A DNA stretch of 64,000 nucleotides from Chitinophagales bacterium (GTDB taxonomy: Bacteria; Bacteroidota; Bacteroidia; Chitinophagales; UBA2359), in assembly GCA_041392475.1 (NCBI GenBank), contig JAWKLZ010000003.1:1509501-1573500 (forward strand), in the 5' to 3' direction. Each line of letters starts with the position of its first letter. The stretch's first letter is position 1. Made by a program: the position numbers and the translations under genes. Below, piece by piece: positions 28,288 to 37,842 of this stretch. The notes beneath the pieces were generated by a model, which saw nothing but the letters and a program-made list of their open reading frames with translations, had not been told where the DNA came from and searched no databases.

Positions 28288-30975
28288 ATGAACAGATTAT
28301 TGACTTTACTTTTACTTTTGGCTGCAATGGTCATTACGATGCCCCTTCAAGCACAAGAAACGATAGATTACCGCACACCGAAAACGTATGAAATTGGTGG
28401 TATTACCATCACAGGGACGGAGTATCTCGATGAAAATGTGTTGATTAGTTTTTCGGGGTTGAATGTAGGTGACAAAGTGACGATTCCTGGGGACGATGTG
28501 CCGAATGCCATCAAGAAGCTATGGCGACAAGGTTTGTTTGCGGATGTGAAAATATATGCAACACGCATTATCAACGATGTGATTTTCCTCAATATTGACC
28601 TCAAAGAAAGGGTGCGCCTCTCCAAATACCGCTTCAAAGGGGTGAAAAAATCCGATGAAGAAAACCTAAAAGAATCGGTTGGCCTAATTCGTGGGCGTAT
28701 CATCAATCAAAACCTCCTCAACAATGCCAAAAATTCAATCGTAAAATACTACTCCGAAAAGGGCTATCTCAATGTAGATGTAGAAATTACCCAAGAAAAA
28801 GATACCCTATTTACCAACCGTGATATGTTGGAATTGAAGATACAGAGAGGAGATAAAGTCAAAATCAACGATGTTTTTATTGCTGGTAACGAAAATGTGA
28901 GTGACCGAAAAATCAAGAAGAAAATGAGCGGTACCAAAGAACGCAACCGCTTCAAAACGGGTTTCTTCAAAAAAATCTTCAAAGACATCAACGATAAAAG
29001 TATAGGAAATGCATTGGGAAATATCTCTTTATCTCAAACTGCAGATTATATTGATGCCAATGTATTTCGCTTCAAACCATTCAGTTCTTCCAAATTCATT
29101 GAGGATGACTTTGAAGATGATAAAAAAGCTATCATTGAATTTTACAACTCCAAAGGTTATCGTGATGCCCGTATTGTGATGGATACTTTGTATTCGGTGG
29201 ATAAAGATAATGTGGTGGTAGAATTGAAAATTGAAGAAGGCGAACGATATTATTTCAGAGATATAGCTTGGCGAGGAAATAGCAAATATACTGATGTTCA
29301 ATTGGCTTCAATCTTAGGGATTGAGAAAGGAGATATTTATAATTTAGAGTTGCTGAACAAACGCCTTCAATTGGATCCAAATGGACAGGACATCGGCTCG
29401 TTGTATATGGACGATGGTTACTTGTTTTTTCAAATAACACCTTTAGAAAAATCCGTTGAAGGAGATTCTATTGATTTGGTAATCAATGTATATGAAGGCC
29501 CACAAGCAACAGTAGATCGCATTATCATCAAAGGAAATACCAAAACCAATGAGCATGTGATTCGCCGAGAATTGCGTTCGGTACCTGGGGCTAAATTTAG
29601 CAGAAGTGATTTAATTCGTTCGCAGCGAGAAATTGCGAATTTGGGTTATTTTGATCCCGAACAAATTGGGATTACTCCCCTTCCAGATCCTCAAAAAGGA
29701 ACAGTAGACATAGAATATAGTGTAGTCGAAAAATCTACCGATCAGTTGGAACTATCAGCAGGTTGGAGTGGAAACAGTGTGGTAGGAAGTTTGGGAGTTG
29801 CCTTCAATAACTTTTCTCTAAAAAACATCTTCGATAAAAGTGCATGGCATCCGCTTCCGAGTGGCGATGGACAGCGATTGTCGGTACGTTACCAATCCAC
29901 AGGTCGCCGTTTCCAAAGTCTAAATTTTTCGTTTACCGAGCCGTGGCTGGGTGGAAAACGCCCAAATGCACTTACTGTGAGTGTGTTCAATTCTCGCTAC
30001 CGTCAGCTGGATTCCCAAAGTTCTGTATTTGGAGGCTTTAATGGTGGGTTTGCTGATCAAGGAAATATTATTGGTAGTTTGGACATTTCGGGCCTAAGCG
30101 TAGGCTTGGGTAGAAGATTGACCTGGCCTGATGATAACTTTAGCTTGCAGGTAGCTCTCAATTACCAACGTTTCAAATTGGACAATTGGCGTTCGTTTCC
30201 ACAATTTATCATCCAAAATGGATTCATGAACAATGCGAATTTAACAGCCTCTTTGGGACGCTATTCAATTGACAATCCGATTTTCCCACGTATGGGATCT
30301 AATATTTCGCTGACCTTACAAGTTACTCCACCCTATTCAGAGTTCAATGACAAAGATTACAGTACGGTGTCTAATGATGAAAGATACAAATGGGCAGAGT
30401 ACCACAAATGGAAATTCAAAGCAGAATGGTACACCCCTATTGTCGGAAAGTTCGTTTTGAAAACGGCTGTTAAAATGGGCTTGATGGGCTTTTACAACGA
30501 AGATATAGGTTATTCTCCATTAGAGCGATTTGAAGTAGGAGGGGATGGTATTGCGAACTTTGACTTATTGTTTGGAAAAGAAATCATTGCTTTAAGAGGA
30601 TATGAAGTGGAGGATGTTATGGGAGTACGAAATTCGGCTAACACACCCGTAGAAGAACAAGCTGGTTTTCCGTTTTATGCTAAATACACAATGGAGGTTC
30701 GTTATCCAATCAGTTTGAATCCAAGTTCTACGATTTATGCACATTCTTTCTTAGAGGGAGGAAATGCATGGAAAAATATCAAGGAATTTAATCCATTAGA
30801 AGTTAGAAGAGCTGCTGGAATTGGCCTGCGAATTTTCTTACCCATGTTTGGAACATTGGGTTTTGATTATGGAGTTGGTTTTGACAAACAGCCGAATTCA
30901 TCTTCAACTGGTGGTGACAGCTTCTTGTCTAGATATGGAAAGTTTAGTGTAATTTTGGGAGTAGAACCAGAGTAA
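28288..30975 (+). CDS. bamA: Outer-membrane protein assembly factor BamA
   Basis: 895 residues, longer than the ~800 of proteobacterial BamA, as is common in this phylum. Signal peptide ends near PLQAQ (residue ~22). Five POTRA domains can be traced over ~30-480 (for example VLISFSGLNVGDKVTIPGDDV; YYSEKGYLNVDVEITQEKD; IIIKGNTKTNEHVIRRELR). The 16-strand barrel fills the rest, with FSFTEPWLGGKRP and the barrel-closing GLRIFLPMFGTLGFDYGVGF. It inserts beta-barrel proteins in the outer membrane. It is followed by three Skp-like chaperone genes. Confidence 0.95.
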   Translation: MNRLLTLLLLLAAMVITMPLQAQETIDYRTPKTYEIGGITITGTEYLDENVLISFSGLNVGDKVTIPGDDVPNAIKKLWRQGLFADVKIYATRIINDVIFLNIDLKERVRLSKYRFKGVKKSDEENLKESVGLIRGRIINQNLLNNAKNSIVKYYSEKGYLNVDVEITQEKDTLFTNRDMLELKIQRGDKVKINDVFIAGNENVSDRKIKKKMSGTKERNRFKTGFFKKIFKDINDKSIGNALGNISLSQTADYIDANVFRFKPFSSSKFIEDDFEDDKKAIIEFYNSKGYRDARIVMDTLYSVDKDNVVVELKIEEGERYYFRDIAWRGNSKYTDVQLASILGIEKGDIYNLELLNKRLQLDPNGQDIGSLYMDDGYLFFQITPLEKSVEGDSIDLVINVYEGPQATVDRIIIKGNTKTNEHVIRRELRSVPGAKFSRSDLIRSQREIANLGYFDPEQIGITPLPDPQKGTVDIEYSVVEKSTDQLELSAGWSGNSVVGSLGVAFNNFSLKNIFDKSAWHPLPSGDGQRLSVRYQSTGRRFQSLNFSFTEPWLGGKRPNALTVSVFNSRYRQLDSQSSVFGGFNGGFADQGNIIGSLDISGLSVGLGRRLTWPDDNFSLQVALNYQRFKLDNWRSFPQFIIQNGFMNNANLTASLGRYSIDNPIFPRMGSNISLTLQVTPPYSEFNDKDYSTVSNDERYKWAEYHKWKFKAEWYTPIVGKFVLKTAVKMGLMGFYNEDIGYSPLERFEVGGDGIANFDLLFGKEIIALRGYEVEDVMGVRNSANTPVEEQAGFPFYAKYTMEVRYPISLNPSSTIYAHSFLEGGNAWKNIKEFNPLEVRRAAGIGLRIFLPMFGTLGFDYGVGFDKQPNSSSTGGDSFLSRYGKFSVILGVEPE

Positions 30976-30991
30976 TAAAAAATCAAAAAGT

Positions 30992-31035
30992 AGGTAGGCT
31001 CAAATTCAATACAATATGTGAATTTGGGCTTACCT
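30992..31035 (+). terminator. Terminator after bamA
   Basis: A 17-bp stem (30992-31008 with 31019-31035), complete with two G-U wobbles, followed by T-rich sequence. The remaining ~330 bp to the next start are AT-rich and contain no gene I can see. Confidence 0.78.
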
Positions 31036-31371
31036 ATTTAATTTAAGAATCTAACTGTATTTGGATTTTTCGTTTATTTGACACAATTGGCAAAACAAGA
31101 CTCCGGTACGGTAGTTTATCCTTTTAAAAATTACATAGGTATTTTGCTGAAGGTTAAATTCTTGCGAATCCATCGAGGTCTTTATAGACTCCATCAAAAT
31201 TGTCAAAAAAACCGATTTTTCTTAGTTTAAGTATTCCTGCAAAAGTAAATGAACAATGATTCACCACTTTTTTTTCTTTTAATTCTTAATCTAATTTTCA
31301 TTTTTTACTTAAACTATTGCGTTCACTTAACAGTCTTACAATTGAAAATTATCAGTTTAAAAACCATTTAT

Positions 31372-31890
31372 ATGAAAAAGATAGTTTGTTTATTATCGCT
31401 TATTTTATTCGTGTCTATTAATGTTCATGCTCAAAGTGTAGGGATTGTAGATACCAAACAAATTCTCCAACAAATACCTGAATATGGTGATGCTCAGAAG
31501 CAGTTGGACCAAATTGTAGAAGGTTGGAGAAAAGAAATCGAACAAAAGCACAAAAACATTGATGAAATGTATCGTGCTTACCAAGCCGAACAAGTATTAC
31601 TGACTGAAAATGAACGCACACGACGTGAGGAGGCAATTGTGAACAAAGAAAAAGAAATGCGAGAATTTCAGAAAGACAAATTCGGTACAGAAGGTGACTT
31701 GTTTCAAAAACGTCAAGAATTGGTTCAACCTATTCAAGATGATGTTTTCCAAGCAATTGAAAAAGCTGCAAAGAAGAGAAAAATTGACATTGTGTTGGAT
31801 AAGTCTGAAGGAGCAGCTATATTATTTTTCACTCCAGAGTATGATATGACTTCTGCTGTATTGAAAGAATTAGGTATTTCTACCAATTAA
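31372..31890 (+). CDS. OmpH/Skp-family periplasmic chaperone, paralogue 1
   Basis: 172 residues from ATG 31372 (MKKIVCLLSLILFVSINVHAQ, signal peptide); an earlier in-frame ATG at 31249 gives no sensible leader. The mature start SVGIVDTKQILQQIPEYGDAQKQLDQ is the OmpH signature and is followed by a long charged coiled coil (~50-130) forming the Skp tentacles. The family holds unfolded outer-membrane proteins on their way to BamA, encoded just upstream. Confidence 0.9.
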   Translation: MKKIVCLLSLILFVSINVHAQSVGIVDTKQILQQIPEYGDAQKQLDQIVEGWRKEIEQKHKNIDEMYRAYQAEQVLLTENERTRREEAIVNKEKEMREFQKDKFGTEGDLFQKRQELVQPIQDDVFQAIEKAAKKRKIDIVLDKSEGAAILFFTPEYDMTSAVLKELGISTN

Positions 31891-32031
31891 ACTTACTTTT
31901 GCACTCACTTTTTTAGCATCAAAACAACCCTCATTCAAATCCTTAACAACAATATTTAATTTGCAAATTTAGTGGGAACTTGTGAAAATAGAGACAGCAC
32001 AGTTCTTCTTATTTAAACTTTAACAGTCAAT

Positions 32032-32535
32032 ATGAAACGTGTATTAAAATTCTTAATGTTAAGTTGTTGCTTTTTGATGGTAACGAATTTGATGGCGCAG
32101 AAGTTTGGTCATACCAATAGCATCGAACTTTATAGCAGCTTATCAGAGTGGAAATCTGCCGAGAAGCAGTTGGAAACGTATGCACAACAACTTCAAAAAC
32201 AACTGAAAACAGACGAAGAAGCTTTCTATAAGGATTTACAAACATTCCAAGAAAGTGTGAAAGCAGGTGCCTTATCCGAAGCACAAATCGAACAACAGTA
32301 CCCTGTTTTCCAACAGCGTGAACAAAACCTGTTGAAGAAACAGCAAGAAGCGCAGCAAAAAGCATCCAAAAAAGAGTTGGAATTGTTTGGCCCTATCAAA
32401 GATCGAGTAAACAATGCTATTAAAGCAGTAATGACTGATGGTAATTATGCTTACATTTTCGACATAGCTCAAGGAGTGATTGTTCCTGGCCCAGCAGGCG
32501 AAGATGTAACCACAAAAATCAAGGCTAAACTATAA
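32032..32535 (+). CDS. OmpH/Skp-family periplasmic chaperone, paralogue 2
   Basis: 167 residues with a signal peptide ending near NLMAQ (residue ~22). The mature N-terminus KFGHTNSIELYSSLSEWKSAEKQLE and the C-terminal GNYAYIFDIAQGVIVPGPAGEDVTTKIK are typical of Bacteroidota OmpH proteins. The coiled coil is Gln/Glu/Lys rich (~45-125). It differs from paralogue 1 and is closer to paralogue 3, with which it shares the PGPA-EDVT end. Confidence 0.9.
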   Translation: MKRVLKFLMLSCCFLMVTNLMAQKFGHTNSIELYSSLSEWKSAEKQLETYAQQLQKQLKTDEEAFYKDLQTFQESVKAGALSEAQIEQQYPVFQQREQNLLKKQQEAQQKASKKELELFGPIKDRVNNAIKAVMTDGNYAYIFDIAQGVIVPGPAGEDVTTKIKAKL

Positions 32536-32593
32536 GTTTAGTAAATCAATGAAATCTGTCACACCGATTTTAATTTTTATATAAAATATAAGA

Positions 32594-32629
32594 CCTAACA
32601 ATGCCCAACATAGGCACTGTTAGGTTTTT
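32594..32629 (+). terminator. Terminator between OmpH paralogues 2 and 3
   Basis: A 12-bp stem with one mismatch (32594-32605 with 32613-32624), a 7-nt loop and five T residues. Paralogue 3 may therefore be expressed separately or by read-through. Confidence 0.8.
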
Positions 32630-32655
32630 CAATTAATACTTGAATCAAACAAAAC

Positions 32656-33165
32656 ATGAAATACTTCAAAATATTTTTCTTTATCGGGTTCATTGCTTTT
32701 TCTACACTTAGTGTTCAGGCACAGAAACTCGCATATATGAATAGTGCGAGTTTGTTTAGCAGTCTTTCCACTTTTAAGGCAGCAGAAAAGGAATTGGCTA
32801 CCTATGTAGAACAACTGAACGCCAAATTTAAAGAACAGGAAGATGCGCTTATGGCACAGGTGAAAACATATCAAGATTCTATCAAACTTTTGCCTCCTAT
32901 CAAACAAAAAGAAAGAGAAGATCAACTCAAAACCCAAAAAAATGCAATTGACCTCGGTAAAATTCAGGCAAACCAAGATGTGACCAACAAAGAACAGGCT
33001 CTGCTGAAACCTATTCAAGATAGTGTTGACAAGGCTGTATTGGATTTGTTGAATGAAGGCAATTATGCGTTCATATTTGATACCGCCCAACCAGGTATTC
33101 TACCTGGGCCTGCTGCGGAAGATGTGACAGAAATTCTCCGCAAAATGATAGAAGGAGAAGAATAG
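32656..33165 (+). CDS. OmpH/Skp-family periplasmic chaperone, paralogue 3
   Basis: 169 residues, signal peptide ending near SVQAQ. The mature start KLAYMNSASLFSSLSTFKAAEKELA and the end GNYAFIFDTAQPGILPGPAAEDVTEI parallel paralogue 2, so these two arose by duplication. A long coiled coil spans ~45-125. The predicted role is chaperoning outer-membrane proteins in the periplasm. Confidence 0.9.
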   Translation: MKYFKIFFFIGFIAFSTLSVQAQKLAYMNSASLFSSLSTFKAAEKELATYVEQLNAKFKEQEDALMAQVKTYQDSIKLLPPIKQKEREDQLKTQKNAIDLGKIQANQDVTNKEQALLKPIQDSVDKAVLDLLNEGNYAFIFDTAQPGILPGPAAEDVTEILRKMIEGEE

Positions 33166-33272
33166 ATTGCCGATTGCAGAATTGCTGAGAATTGAACAAA
33201 AATATCCATGAGTTAAATTATTTTATTCGCAATCCTCAACAATTCTGCAATTTTACCATTCAACAATTATTT

Positions 33273-34496
33273 ATGACTTCTCTTACGCTCTCAGAACTCA
33301 ACGAAAAAATTGACGAGGCACTCTATGGATTGAGTAGTCGTTCGACTTGGGTAATGGCAGAAATAGCGGAACTCAAAAGCACAGGGGCGGGGCATATTTA
33401 CTTAGATCTAATAGAGAAAGAGCAAAATAAGATAATTGCAAAATCCTCTGCTACAATATGGTACAATACGGGCTTATTACTAAGGCGGAAATTTGGTAGA
33501 AGTCTTTCTCAAATTTTAAAGAAAGGGAATCGGGTCTTGGTAAGTGCAAAAGTCAGCTATCATGCAGTTTATGGTCTCAAACTCAATATCATTGACCTTG
33601 ATGCTTCTGCAACGATTGGCGATTTGGAATTGCGTCGCTTGGAAACCATTCGCAAATTGCAGGAAGAAGGTTATACCAATGTCAACAATCGTTTAGAACT
33701 CCCTTTAGTTTTGCAGCGAATTGCTGTTATTTCTTCTCCAACTGCTGCGGGTTATGGTGATTTTGTCAATCAATTGGAAAACAATCCCTATGGCTACCAA
33801 ATTCACCACCATCTTTTTCCTTCTGCTATGCAGGGCGACAATATGGAAACCGAAATGCGTCTTCAATTGCAACAAATAGCTGAATATCAGAACCGATTTG
33901 ATGCTATTGTTATCATTCGTGGAGGCGGTAGTAAGCTGGATTTAGAATCTTTCAACAGTTATGAGTTGGCCAAAACAATTGCGCTACATCCTCTACCGAT
34001 TCTCACAGGTATTGGACACCAGCAAGATGAAACGGTTGCTGATTTGGTCGCCCATACTTCCATCAAAACTCCTACGGCAGTTGCCGAATATATTTTGGAT
34101 ACCTATATGCAGTTTGAACAGCAATTGTATCTTTTAGGTGAACAAATCCAGCAAAATACCCAAAGACTACTCACCCAACAGCAATATCTACTCAATCATA
34201 TTGACAGCCGCCTACAATCAAAAGCTATTCATTTACTACAAAATGAGCAAGTAAATATAGCACAACTCCAAGCACGTTTAAATCGCTCTGCCCAACAACG
34301 ATTGAAGCGAGAAAATCTTCAATTGCAGCTATTGGAGCGCACTTTTCAACTTTTCAATGTTGAAACTTTGCTGCAAAGGGGTTTTAGCATTACTCGAAAA
34401 AATGGAATGGCTTTGAAAAATATTCATCCTTTGAAGAAAGGGGATGTTGTAGAAACAGAGTTGGCAAATGGTACTGTGAAAAGCAAGGTAATTTGA
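33273..34496 (+). CDS. xseA: Exodeoxyribonuclease VII large subunit
   Basis: 407 residues from ATG 33273 (MTSLTLSELNEKIDEAL); the TTG frame 81 bp upstream is rejected. The N-terminal OB domain (~1-100, STWVMAEIAELKSTGAGHIYLDL) is followed by the catalytic core with RIAVISSPTAAGYGDF, IVIIRGGGSKLDLESFN and GIGHQQDETVADLVAHTSIKTPTA, then a coiled-coil tail (~290-370) that binds the small subunit. It degrades single-stranded DNA from both ends. No xseB is seen downstream, where one often lies. Confidence 0.95.
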   Translation: MTSLTLSELNEKIDEALYGLSSRSTWVMAEIAELKSTGAGHIYLDLIEKEQNKIIAKSSATIWYNTGLLLRRKFGRSLSQILKKGNRVLVSAKVSYHAVYGLKLNIIDLDASATIGDLELRRLETIRKLQEEGYTNVNNRLELPLVLQRIAVISSPTAAGYGDFVNQLENNPYGYQIHHHLFPSAMQGDNMETEMRLQLQQIAEYQNRFDAIVIIRGGGSKLDLESFNSYELAKTIALHPLPILTGIGHQQDETVADLVAHTSIKTPTAVAEYILDTYMQFEQQLYLLGEQIQQNTQRLLTQQQYLLNHIDSRLQSKAIHLLQNEQVNIAQLQARLNRSAQQRLKRENLQLQLLERTFQLFNVETLLQRGFSITRKNGMALKNIHPLKKGDVVETELANGTVKSKVI

Positions 34497-34561
34497 AGTT
34501 TAAGACCAATTACTTTGGTCTGCCCATCTGTGTAATCAGCGGAATCTTTCAAATCTGTGAT

Positions 34562-35059
34562 TTAAAATAAACTTCCTTGTACAAATGGCTGCTCTAAATC
34601 CAGCAACCATTTTTTACGCTCCAAACCACCTGCATAACCCGTCAGACTTCTGTCGCTGCCAATCACTCGATGACATGGAACGACAATCGCAATAGGATTT
34701 CGACCATTGGCAGTACCTACCGCACGAATTGCCTTTCTATCCCCCAAAGCCAATGCTACATCCAAATACGAAACAGTTTTGCCATAGGGGATATGCTGCA
34801 ATTCTTTCCATACTCTTAACTGAAAATCAGTTCCTTGCAAATCCATGGAGATGTCAAAATCGGTGCGTTTTTTATCAAAATATTCTTGTAGTTGAATCGC
34901 AGCATCGGATAAAAAAGTAGGAATGACAGTGGAATTATGATTTGGCGCAGCAGCATCCAAAAATTGAATAGCAGTCACCCCCACCTCATTTCCTTCAATA
35001 GCAATAGCACCTATTGAAGATTTTAGGTAAGTAACATATTTGGGAGTGTGAGTAGTCAT
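34562..35059 (-). CDS. ogt: Methylated-DNA--protein-cysteine methyltransferase
   Basis: 165 residues. The active-site motif IVVPCHRVIG places the alkyl-accepting Cys at 129; GKTVSYLDVA and AVGTANGRNP are the helix-turn-helix and Asn hinge of the family. It repairs O6-alkylguanine by irreversible transfer to the Cys. The N-terminal domain is short and lacks the Ada zinc cysteines, so this is an Ogt/MGMT type, not Ada. It is convergent with xseA. Confidence 0.95.
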   Translation of the reverse strand: MTTHTPKYVTYLKSSIGAIAIEGNEVGVTAIQFLDAAAPNHNSTVIPTFLSDAAIQLQEYFDKKRTDFDISMDLQGTDFQLRVWKELQHIPYGKTVSYLDVALALGDRKAIRAVGTANGRNPIAIVVPCHRVIGSDRSLTGYAGGLERKKWLLDLEQPFVQGSLF

Positions 35060-35104
35060 CGTTTGTAATGTTTAATATTGAACTTCATGGCGCATATTTT
35101 TCTG

Positions 35105-35863
35105 CTAATCCTCCATCATTTCTACCTCATCATATTCTTCAAAAAGCAAGTCATTCAAATCGTCCTCATCGCTTTCAAGGTGCCTAAGGTTGGCATTGTT
35201 TCCACGAACTCTGATTCCTCTTACTTTGAACAAAGGAGTTAAACCATCACTAGCTACTATCTTTACTTCCATGCTTTTAGAAGCTGCAATTTCTAAACTT
35301 GCACCAGCATCTGCAATGTTGAGAGAGTCAGTACTGATAGAGCCATTTGCTCTGATGGCCACCTCTGCATTTTTTTCGACCGAATAAAGAATAGTAGCAG
35401 ATTCAGCTACTTTTAGCTCTGTGATGATGTAATGACCGTCGACCCAGTCACCATTAGAAAAAGCCGTTTTGACAAAGCGAGCCAATTCCGCCTGATTCAT
35501 AATTCTTTGTGTAGTAACCCCCGTAGCCTTAAACACCAATCCGCCACTTCTGCCAAAACGAATCATAAAACCAGCATCATTGAGCGTCAAGGGACTGCCT
35601 ACAGGAGCGACTTCTCCTTGAATTTTGGTGGTGATATTTACACTGCTTGAAGACACAAATTCCAATTCTTCCGTATTGTCATCTTCTCTTACCATCATTT
35701 CAAAGTCAAAATGAGCGTTTGAGATATTGTCAATTGTTTCAAATACACTATTGCGGAAGATACCTATGTCACCTAACTTCAAAGGTGTACCAGGAGTCCA
35801 GGTCGCCTGATAACCAAATTTTTTGTGTAAATCTCGAATATATCTTTTGTAAATCGCCGCCAT
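35105..35863 (-). CDS. Hypothetical protein with possible gasdermin-like fold and acidic tail
   Basis: 252 residues from ATG 35863 (MAAIYKRYIRDLHKKFGYQA); an earlier Met at 35902 is possible. No signal peptide. The N-terminal helix, then FGYQATWTPGTPLKLGDIG, a Ser-rich SSSSVNITTKIQG stretch, a GLVFKATGVTTQRIMN strand, a hydrophilic helix with a Trp, and YIITELKVAESATILYSV, followed by alternating strands (ADAGASLEIAASKSMEVKIV), follow the order of elements I associate with bacterial gasdermins. The last ~30 residues are very acidic (ESDEDDLNDLLFEEYDEVEM). No protease gene is adjacent, which weakens the idea. Otherwise the protein is unidentified. Confidence 0.4.
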   Translation of the reverse strand: MAAIYKRYIRDLHKKFGYQATWTPGTPLKLGDIGIFRNSVFETIDNISNAHFDFEMMVREDDNTEELEFVSSSSVNITTKIQGEVAPVGSPLTLNDAGFMIRFGRSGGLVFKATGVTTQRIMNQAELARFVKTAFSNGDWVDGHYIITELKVAESATILYSVEKNAEVAIRANGSISTDSLNIADAGASLEIAASKSMEVKIVASDGLTPLFKVRGIRVRGNNANLRHLESDEDDLNDLLFEEYDEVEMMED

Positions 35864-35960
35864 AACATATTGTTTATATAATTTTTTTAGGTAATAGTCC
35901 AATGACTTTAAAAGTTGCTAAAAATACAATAAATTTGCATCACAGAAAAATAAAATATCG

Positions 35961-36347
35961 ATGGAAAAAAAACGCAGACACTATCCTGGGGAAGTGCGAG
36001 AACCTGGTACAAAAGATTACGCAGTTATTCTCAGTCATTTAATCAAATATAGAAATTTATTGTTAGCCAATAGAACTTTACAAGCAGATGAGGCCTTGGA
36101 TTTATTCAATAAAATCTCAGAAAAACTCAATGAAATAGGTTTTCCAAAAGCGGCTAAAAAAGTGAAAAGAAAAGCGAGCAGTGCGAACAACATCTCGAAA
36201 AAAGTAGAGGAAGTAGTGGGTATAGCGGCTGAAAAATGGCGAGAAGGCAAAGAACAACACGAACAGGTTCGCATTGAATTGAAGGAAAAAGAAAAAGAAG
36301 AGAAAAAAAAGAACCGGAAACAACGAACTCGAAAATCTGAAATTTAG
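35961..36347 (+). CDS. Small basic helical hypothetical protein
   Basis: 128 residues, cytosolic, with Lys and Glu dominating. Residues ~20-60 look helical (YAVILSHLIKYRNLLLAN, ADEALDLFNKISEKLNE), and the C-terminal third is an almost uninterrupted Lys/Glu/Arg helix. I do not recognise it. It is divergent from the gene at 35105-35863 (97-bp shared upstream region) and its end overlaps the convergent VWA gene by 4 bp. Nucleic-acid binding is possible from charge alone. Confidence 0.6.
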   Translation: MEKKRRHYPGEVREPGTKDYAVILSHLIKYRNLLLANRTLQADEALDLFNKISEKLNEIGFPKAAKKVKRKASSANNISKKVEEVVGIAAEKWREGKEQHEQVRIELKEKEKEEKKKNRKQRTRKSEI

Positions 36348-37747
36348 AGCCAATCAATTTTTTTCTTTTTCAATAATCGGTAATACATATTCTTAGCCGA
36401 TTTTTGCAATATTTTTTGTTCATAGTCACTATAATCTTCGAATTTATCGAGTTCGCTGAGGTATGTCTGATTGTAACTTTGCAGTTGATTGAGTGCAGTA
36501 TCTGATTCAAAATCAAAAATTTGTTTTTGGAGATAAGCTAAATTTTCTTTTAGTAGATTTTTGGCAACATTTATCTTTGACGCATCAACCGCTTCAATAG
36601 CCTTTCGGAAAGTAGCGTTGCCTTTATACAAAGCGATTTGTTGGTAAACCATTTTATTTTGATTCGCTTCCCATTGATTTACATCATGAGTCGGTGTGAT
36701 GTGTAATGTTTTTTGTAATTGTACCATGTCTTTGTCTAAATCCTGCTTTAGAATAGTAGCATAGCTAAAAGTAGTGGCTATATCTATGGGGTTTTGAAAG
36801 GTTTTTAACACCAAAAATTTGAGCAATACTGCTTTTTCTTCTCCTGCAAACATATTGCTAAATGAAACAGTAATAACTCCTTGTTTTTCGTTAATCGGCA
36901 GACCATAGGCTTCTTCTAACTGCAATATATCACTGGGAAAAACCACCTTCAACAGCTCTTTTTGAGACACCACATTCTGTAAAATCCTCAATTCATCGAG
37001 CAAAGTTTCGGTCACTTTCTCGGCTTTATCAATGAAATAGTAATTTGCTCCGCCATATTCCGCCAAACCCTCCATAAGGTCTTCGTCAAAATCTGCTCCT
37101 AAACCAAAAGTAGAAAGACTCATATTCTGACGCTCATGGAAGTACTGTGTTGTATCTTTCAATACTTTAGGATCAATGATTCCTCTGTTTGCCAAACCGT
37201 CTGATAGCAACAGTACTCTATTGACATAGTTTGAATTATAATATTCTGAAACCTGTTTGAACCCCTCCAACATTCCTCCACCCAAATTGGTGGCACCATT
37301 GTCATAAATCGCATCTATTTTTCGCTTCAATTGCTTTCGTGTCTTGCTATTGGTAATGCTTAAACTGGGCTGCATCACTTCAATTTCGTGGTCATAGGCT
37401 ATGATAGAAAGGATGTCGCTTTCATCGAGATGATCAATTACCACTTTTGATGCTTGGCGTGCATATTTCAATTTTGCTCCTGACATTGAACCACTTCTGT
37501 CTAATACCAGCGATAAATTAAGAGGGGGTTTTTGGGTATTTGTAGAAAATTTTGCAGCTTTGGCGTTGATATAGAGGTAAACAAATTTTTCTTTTGAGTC
37601 AGGTTGATAGAAACAATTGTTTACTTCCACCAGAACGTTTATCAAAGGTGTTTGTTGAAAGGAAAGTGAAACACTTTTGGGTTGAGCGATACTTTGAAAA
37701 CAGCAAAAAACTGATATGAAGAAAGCAGTAATGAATAGTTTATTCAT
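36344..37747 (-). CDS. Secreted von Willebrand factor A domain protein
   Basis: 467 residues from ATG 37747 (MNKLFITAFFISVFCCFQSIAQ, signal peptide); 13 residues of upstream frame are rejected. The VWA domain (~75-260) has an intact metal-ion-dependent adhesion site: DRSGSMSG (Asp83, Ser85, Ser87), Thr in NGATNLGGGML and Asp in LLSDGLAN. The C-terminal ~200 residues are beta then helical, ending in a coiled Lys/Tyr-rich tail. The protein is probably periplasmic or surface bound and may mediate protein-protein contact. No operon partner is seen. Confidence 0.88.
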   Translation of the reverse strand: MNKLFITAFFISVFCCFQSIAQPKSVSLSFQQTPLINVLVEVNNCFYQPDSKEKFVYLYINAKAAKFSTNTQKPPLNLSLVLDRSGSMSGAKLKYARQASKVVIDHLDESDILSIIAYDHEIEVMQPSLSITNSKTRKQLKRKIDAIYDNGATNLGGGMLEGFKQVSEYYNSNYVNRVLLLSDGLANRGIIDPKVLKDTTQYFHERQNMSLSTFGLGADFDEDLMEGLAEYGGANYYFIDKAEKVTETLLDELRILQNVVSQKELLKVVFPSDILQLEEAYGLPINEKQGVITVSFSNMFAGEEKAVLLKFLVLKTFQNPIDIATTFSYATILKQDLDKDMVQLQKTLHITPTHDVNQWEANQNKMVYQQIALYKGNATFRKAIEAVDASKINVAKNLLKENLAYLQKQIFDFESDTALNQLQSYNQTYLSELDKFEDYSDYEQKILQKSAKNMYYRLLKKKKIDWL

Positions 37748-37791
37748 AGAACGATATATAATGGACAATGAAAAGTAGATGGACAAGGTTG

Positions 37792-37823
37792 TTTGTCCTT
37801 CCTTGATTTTTCGTGTATTTTTG
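37792..37823 (+). promoter_or_regulatory. Bacteroidota-type promoter
   Basis: TTTG (37792-37795), a 20-bp spacer and TATTTTTG (37816-37823, fits TAnnTTTG). The start codon is 20 bp further on, so the leader is very short. Confidence 0.6.
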
Positions 37824-37842
37824 CACTAAAATAACAAAAAAC

